From contig JAIOPW010000010.1 of NCBI GenBank assembly GCA_021413665.1, forward strand, positions 1 through 12,397: DNA of 12,397 nt. The letters run 5' to 3'. Position numbers and translations under genes: made by a program. How positions within the stretch are numbered: the first letter of the stretch is position 1; each line of letters opens with the position of its first letter. A model generated the notes under the pieces. The model saw only the letters and a list, made by a program, of their open reading frames with translations, was not told where the DNA came from and ran no database searches. Shown piece after piece: positions 11,742 to 12,397 of this stretch. The stretch comes from Rhodocyclales bacterium. Lineage in GTDB: Bacteria; Pseudomonadota; Gammaproteobacteria; Burkholderiales; Rhodocyclaceae.

Positions 11742-12397
11742 ATGAAGAAATATCTCGCTATCCTGCTGACGGCACTGACCGTCGGCATCGCCGGCGGCGC
11801 ATCCAGCGCCTGGGCCGACGACAAGCCCGCCGCGACGTCCGCGGCCCCCGCGGCTGCCGCAGCTCCGGCAGCCGCGACCGCCGCTCCGGCGGCGGCAGCT
11901 CCCGCCGCAGCACCCGCACCGGTGCCGAACAAGGGCGACAACGCCTGGCTGATGATCTCCACCGCGCTCGTGATCCTGATGAGCATTCCCGGCCTCGCGC
12001 TGTTTTACGGCGGCCTGGTGCGCGCCAAGAACATGCTGTCGGTGCTGATGCAGGTGTTCATCACCTTCTCGGTAATCAGCGTGCTGTGGGCCGTGTATGG
12101 CTACAGCGTCGCCTTCAGCGAGGGGAACGCCTTCTTCGGCAGCCTCGACAAGCTGTTCCTGAAAGGCATCACGCCGGATTCGGTCGCAGCCACCTTCAGC
12201 AAGGGAATCGTGATCTCCGAGTTCATCTTCGTCGCCTTCCAGGGCGCCTTTGCAGCCATCACCTGCGGCCTGATCGTCGGCGCCTTCGCCGAGCGCATCA
12301 AGTTCTCCGCAGTGCTGCTGTTCATGGTCCTGTGGTTCACCTTCAGCTACCTGCCGATCACGCACATGGTCTGGTACTGGGCGGGTCCGGACGGCTA
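11742..12397 (+). CDS. amtB: AmtB ammonium transporter, 3' end beyond window
   Basis: First 218 residues of an Amt/Mep/Rh-family ammonium channel of the inner membrane. A cleavable signal peptide is visible (MKKYLAILLTALTVGIAGG, cleavage near SSAWA at 25), as in E. coli AmtB. Residues 28-62 form an unusually long Ala/Pro-rich linker before the first helix of the channel. Conserved parts: PGLALFYGGLVRAKN (about 83-97), and VAFQGAF with F166 and F170 matching the E. coli gating phenylalanines F103 and F107. W211 in THMVW matches recruitment-site W148. The twin histidines lie beyond the window. ATG at 11742 has AAGGGAG (11728-11734) upstream, 18 bases after the glnK stop, so the two are translated from one mRNA. 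AmtB imports scarce ammonium and docks GlnK. Confidence 0.95.
   Translation, partial: MKKYLAILLTALTVGIAGGASSAWADDKPAATSAAPAAAAAPAAATAAPAAAAPAAAPAPVPNKGDNAWLMISTALVILMSIPGLALFYGGLVRAKNMLSVLMQVFITFSVISVLWAVYGYSVAFSEGNAFFGSLDKLFLKGITPDSVAATFSKGIVISEFIFVAFQGAFAAITCGLIVGAFAERIKFSAVLLFMVLWFTFSYLPITHMVWYWAGPDG

Noticed and set aside
11519..11986. Minus-strand Ala-rich frame opposite glnK and the start of amtB
   Set aside because: It is a shadow of the amtB Ala/Pro linker codons; glnK and amtB are unmistakable on the plus strand.
1..12397. tRNA, rRNA, CRISPR, insertion-sequence or prophage signals
   Set aside because: No cloverleaf, repeat-spacer pattern, transposase, integrase or terminal inverted repeats were seen; the genes are chromosomal housekeeping types with uniform composition.

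Overview
The window looks like core chromosome of a GC-rich betaproteobacterium, probably a Rhodocyclales member (Azoarcus/Thauera/Dechloromonas type). This rests on remembered gene order (comM, ubiK, TorF-type porin, glnK, amtB), on protein style and on codon bias. No database search was possible. There are no mobile elements, RNA genes or CRISPR arrays, and no gene-free stretch longer than about 245 bp.

Left part (1-2000): the 3' portion of an MFS transporter gene converges on two small minus-strand genes for Ala/Gln-rich proteins of 134 and 75 aa. These sit 12 bp apart and share related N- and C-terminal ends. I cannot name their family. Middle (2008-5777): a large Pat/PatZ-type protein (acyl-CoA-synthetase-like body plus C-terminal GNAT acetyltransferase) is divergent from a zinc-independent MDR oxidoreductase. 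A perfect 17-bp palindrome lies in the gap between them.

Minus-strand block (10137 down to 5788): ubiK, comM, a YcbL-like metallo-beta-lactamase-fold hydrolase, and a 611-aa membrane protein of unknown function with a canonical EF-hand loop. Gaps of 7, 45 and 32 bp allow a single transcript.

Right part (10138-12397): a nitrogen-control module on the plus strand. The upstream region holds a near-consensus NtrC site, a weaker second site, an IHF-like site and a close match to a sigma-54 -24/-12 promoter. Downstream come a TorF-type outer-membrane porin, the PII protein GlnK and the ammonium channel AmtB, which is cut by the window end. Under nitrogen limitation, NtrC-P with sigma-54 would be expected to switch on all three. 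AmtB would import ammonium across the inner membrane, GlnK would gate AmtB, and the porin would be the outer-membrane member. This resembles the orf1(nlmA)-glnK-amtB operon that I recall from Herbaspirillum. The most notable items are this promoter, the paired small proteins, the eroded ligase half of the Pat protein and the EF-hand membrane protein. I did not find a clearly novel multi-gene system.
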